This document shows, piece by piece, positions 6,481 through 7,666 of a DNA stretch of 7,666 bases (the stretch's first letter is position 1; each line of letters starts with the position of its first letter). The notes under the pieces were generated by a model. The model saw nothing but the letters and a program-made list of their open reading frames with translations. It did no database searches and had not been told where the DNA came from. The DNA is from Bacteroidota bacterium (GTDB lineage Bacteria; Bacteroidota; Bacteroidia; Flavobacteriales; Flavobacteriaceae), in the NCBI GenBank assembly GCA_004356305.1, contig SMXJ01000061.1:1-7666 (forward strand). Reading direction: 5' to 3'. A program made the translations under genes and the position numbers.

Positions 6481-6656
6481 AACACGCAACGATTTCGCAT
6501 TTTCTTCATCTATTGTGAGAGCAAGACTGTTAAGACCAAAGCTCAATAAGAATTGACTATGAATTGATAAATAATTTTTTCGTAAAGTTTAGTATTTAGA
6601 AAAGGCATCCCTGTTAATTGGGATGCTTTTTTTATTTTTACTGAAAATCTAATTAT
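6481..6656. other. Intergenic region between the barrel gene and the amidohydrolase
   Basis: The 176-bp gap contains no credible small gene. It holds a direct repeat GAATTGA at 6550-6556 and 6561-6567, spaced 11 bp start to start (about one helical turn), and the intrinsic terminator at 6601-6633. The amidohydrolase promoter must also be here unless that gene relies on read-through. I cannot place it with confidence. TATTTTTA at 6633-6640 resembles the Bacteroidota -7 element TAnnTTTG in 7 of 8 positions but lacks a good TTTG upstream. Confidence 0.5.
6601..6633 (+). terminator. Intrinsic (Rho-independent) terminator after the TPR/barrel operon
   Basis: A perfect 7-bp stem, GCATCCC (6605-6611) with GGGATGC (6620-6626), closes an 8-base loop and is followed at once by seven T residues (6627-6633). 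The stem can be lengthened by a G-T wobble and an AAA/TTT segment. This is a textbook terminator for the plus strand, about 120 bp past the barrel stop codon. The A-run on the left side makes weak activity on the other strand possible, but no minus-strand gene lies nearby to need it. Confidence 0.9.
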
Positions 6657-7666
6657 ATGAAAAATCTATTATTCCTTCTATTAGCCCTACTATTTGTTTC
6701 ATACACAAATAGTCAAACACCTGTCGATCTGATAATCACCAATGCGAATATTTATACCGTCAATGATTCTTTCGAAATTGCAGAAGCCTTTGTTGTTAAA
6801 GACGGAAGAATAATAGAGGTAGGTACTTCAAAATCACTTCAGAAAAAATACAAACCTGATGAAATCTTAAATGCAGAAGGAAGGACCATTCTGCCGGGAT
6901 TGATCGACGCCCATGCACATTTGTACAACCTGGGAGTGTCATTACAGCAGGTGGATTTGGTAGGTACCAATAGTTATAAAGAAGTCTTGGACAGAGTGGT
7001 AGCTTTTCAAAAAGAAAAAAACAGTGATTTTATTTTGGGACGTGGATGGGATCAAAACGATTGGGAGGTAAAAGAATTTCCCACTAAAAAAGAATTGGAT
7101 TCCTTATTTCCAAACACACCAGTCTCACTACACCGAATAGACGGTCACGCCATGATCGTGAATAGCAAGGCGTTAGAAATGGCGGGTATTACCGCTAAAA
7201 CCAGAATGGAAGGCGGTGAAGTAATTCTGAAGGAGGGACAACCTAGTGGACTATTGGTGGATTCACCAATGAGCCTGGTTAAGAGAATTATGCCCAGGCC
7301 AACCAGAGATTATATGGTAAATGCCCTATTAGATGCTGAAAAGATGTGTTTGGCACTTGGGCTCACTACTATTAATGAAGCGGGTACCAGCAAATATATA
7401 ATCGATTTAATCGATGAATTGCAACAAAGAGGGCAATTTAAAATGCGGGTATATGCAATGGTGAACAATTCACCTCAAAACCTTGCGTACTATCTAGACA
7501 AAGGCATCATAAAAACAGATCGGTTGAATGTTCGCTCCGTTAAGATATCGGCAGATGGTGCGCTGGGATCCCGGGGAGCTGCCATGCGGGAAGAATATAG
7601 CGATCAACCCGGCCAATTTGGAGCGATGGGAACCGATGAAGCTGAATTAACTGCTTTGGCAAAACG
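6657..7666 (+). CDS. Exported amidohydrolase, YtcJ/NfdA-type (3' truncated)
   Basis: The frame opens at ATG 6657 and stays open for 336 complete codons to the window edge. A signal peptide is clear: MKN, then hydrophobic LLFLLLALLFVSY, with probable cleavage after TNS at residue 19. After it comes the usual beta-sandwich start (VDLIITNANIYTVND), then LPGLIDAHAHL (79-89), whose H86 and H88 form the metal-binding HxH of the amidohydrolase superfamily. Further family marks are GRGWDQNDW (128-136), RIDGHAMIVNSKAL (160-173) and VKISADGALGSRGAAM (295-310), where K296 is a candidate bridging lysine. This pattern fits amidohydrolase family 3, which includes N-substituted formamide deformylase and YtcJ proteins of about 540 residues, so roughly 60 percent of the gene is here. 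These enzymes hydrolyse amide-type C-N bonds using bound metal; the substrate cannot be deduced. The signal peptide places it in the periplasm. A strong terminator 23 bp upstream separates it from the preceding operon. Confidence 0.9.
   Translation, partial: MKNLLFLLLALLFVSYTNSQTPVDLIITNANIYTVNDSFEIAEAFVVKDGRIIEVGTSKSLQKKYKPDEILNAEGRTILPGLIDAHAHLYNLGVSLQQVDLVGTNSYKEVLDRVVAFQKEKNSDFILGRGWDQNDWEVKEFPTKKELDSLFPNTPVSLHRIDGHAMIVNSKALEMAGITAKTRMEGGEVILKEGQPSGLLVDSPMSLVKRIMPRPTRDYMVNALLDAEKMCLALGLTTINEAGTSKYIIDLIDELQQRGQFKMRVYAMVNNSPQNLAYYLDKGIIKTDRLNVRSVKISADGALGSRGAAMREEYSDQPGQFGAMGTDEAELTALAK

Overview
The window looks like chromosomal DNA of a member of Bacteroidota, most likely a flavobacterium. 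The base composition is fairly AT-rich, start codons are preceded by A-rich leaders with no clear Shine-Dalgarno sequence, and secreted proteins have short signal peptides ending in -AQ. Several families typical of the phylum are present: a stand-alone FtsE, a small secreted protein with a tail-fibre-like C-terminal module, and a giant periplasmic TPR protein paired with an outer-membrane beta-barrel. These are family-level judgements made by eye, without database searches.

Layout. Positions 1-131 hold the last 42 codons of an unrecognised plus-strand gene. It converges on a minus-strand pair: a 154-residue secreted tail-fibre-like protein (1466 down to 1002), then an FtsE-type ATPase (964 down to 278), 37 bp apart and probably co-transcribed. 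The 146-bp convergent gap (132-277) contains five tandem copies of a 7-bp unit, a strongly purine-biased tract, and an inverted repeat. Read in the ftsE direction, this resembles a large-loop or Rho-type terminator. A 151-bp divergent gap (1467-1617) separates the minus-strand pair from the main plus-strand operon and carries two short palindromes.

The plus-strand operon (1618-6480) encodes a 1006-residue exported protein made almost entirely of TPR-like helical hairpins. An outer-membrane beta-barrel protein of about 600 residues, annotated in related genomes as TonB-dependent receptor-like, follows after 18 or 39 bp depending on its start. A clear intrinsic terminator (6601-6633) lies beyond it. 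The last gene, from 6657 to beyond the window edge, is the N-terminal part of an exported amidohydrolase of the YtcJ/NfdA type.

How the genes might work together: the TPR protein and the barrel are the most plausible functional unit, a periplasmic scaffold with an outer-membrane partner. Their actual role cannot be read from the sequence. FtsE should act at the inner membrane with an FtsX encoded elsewhere. The amidohydrolase appears metabolically separate. I see no mobile element, CRISPR array, tRNA or rRNA, and no gene-free stretch longer than 300 bases.
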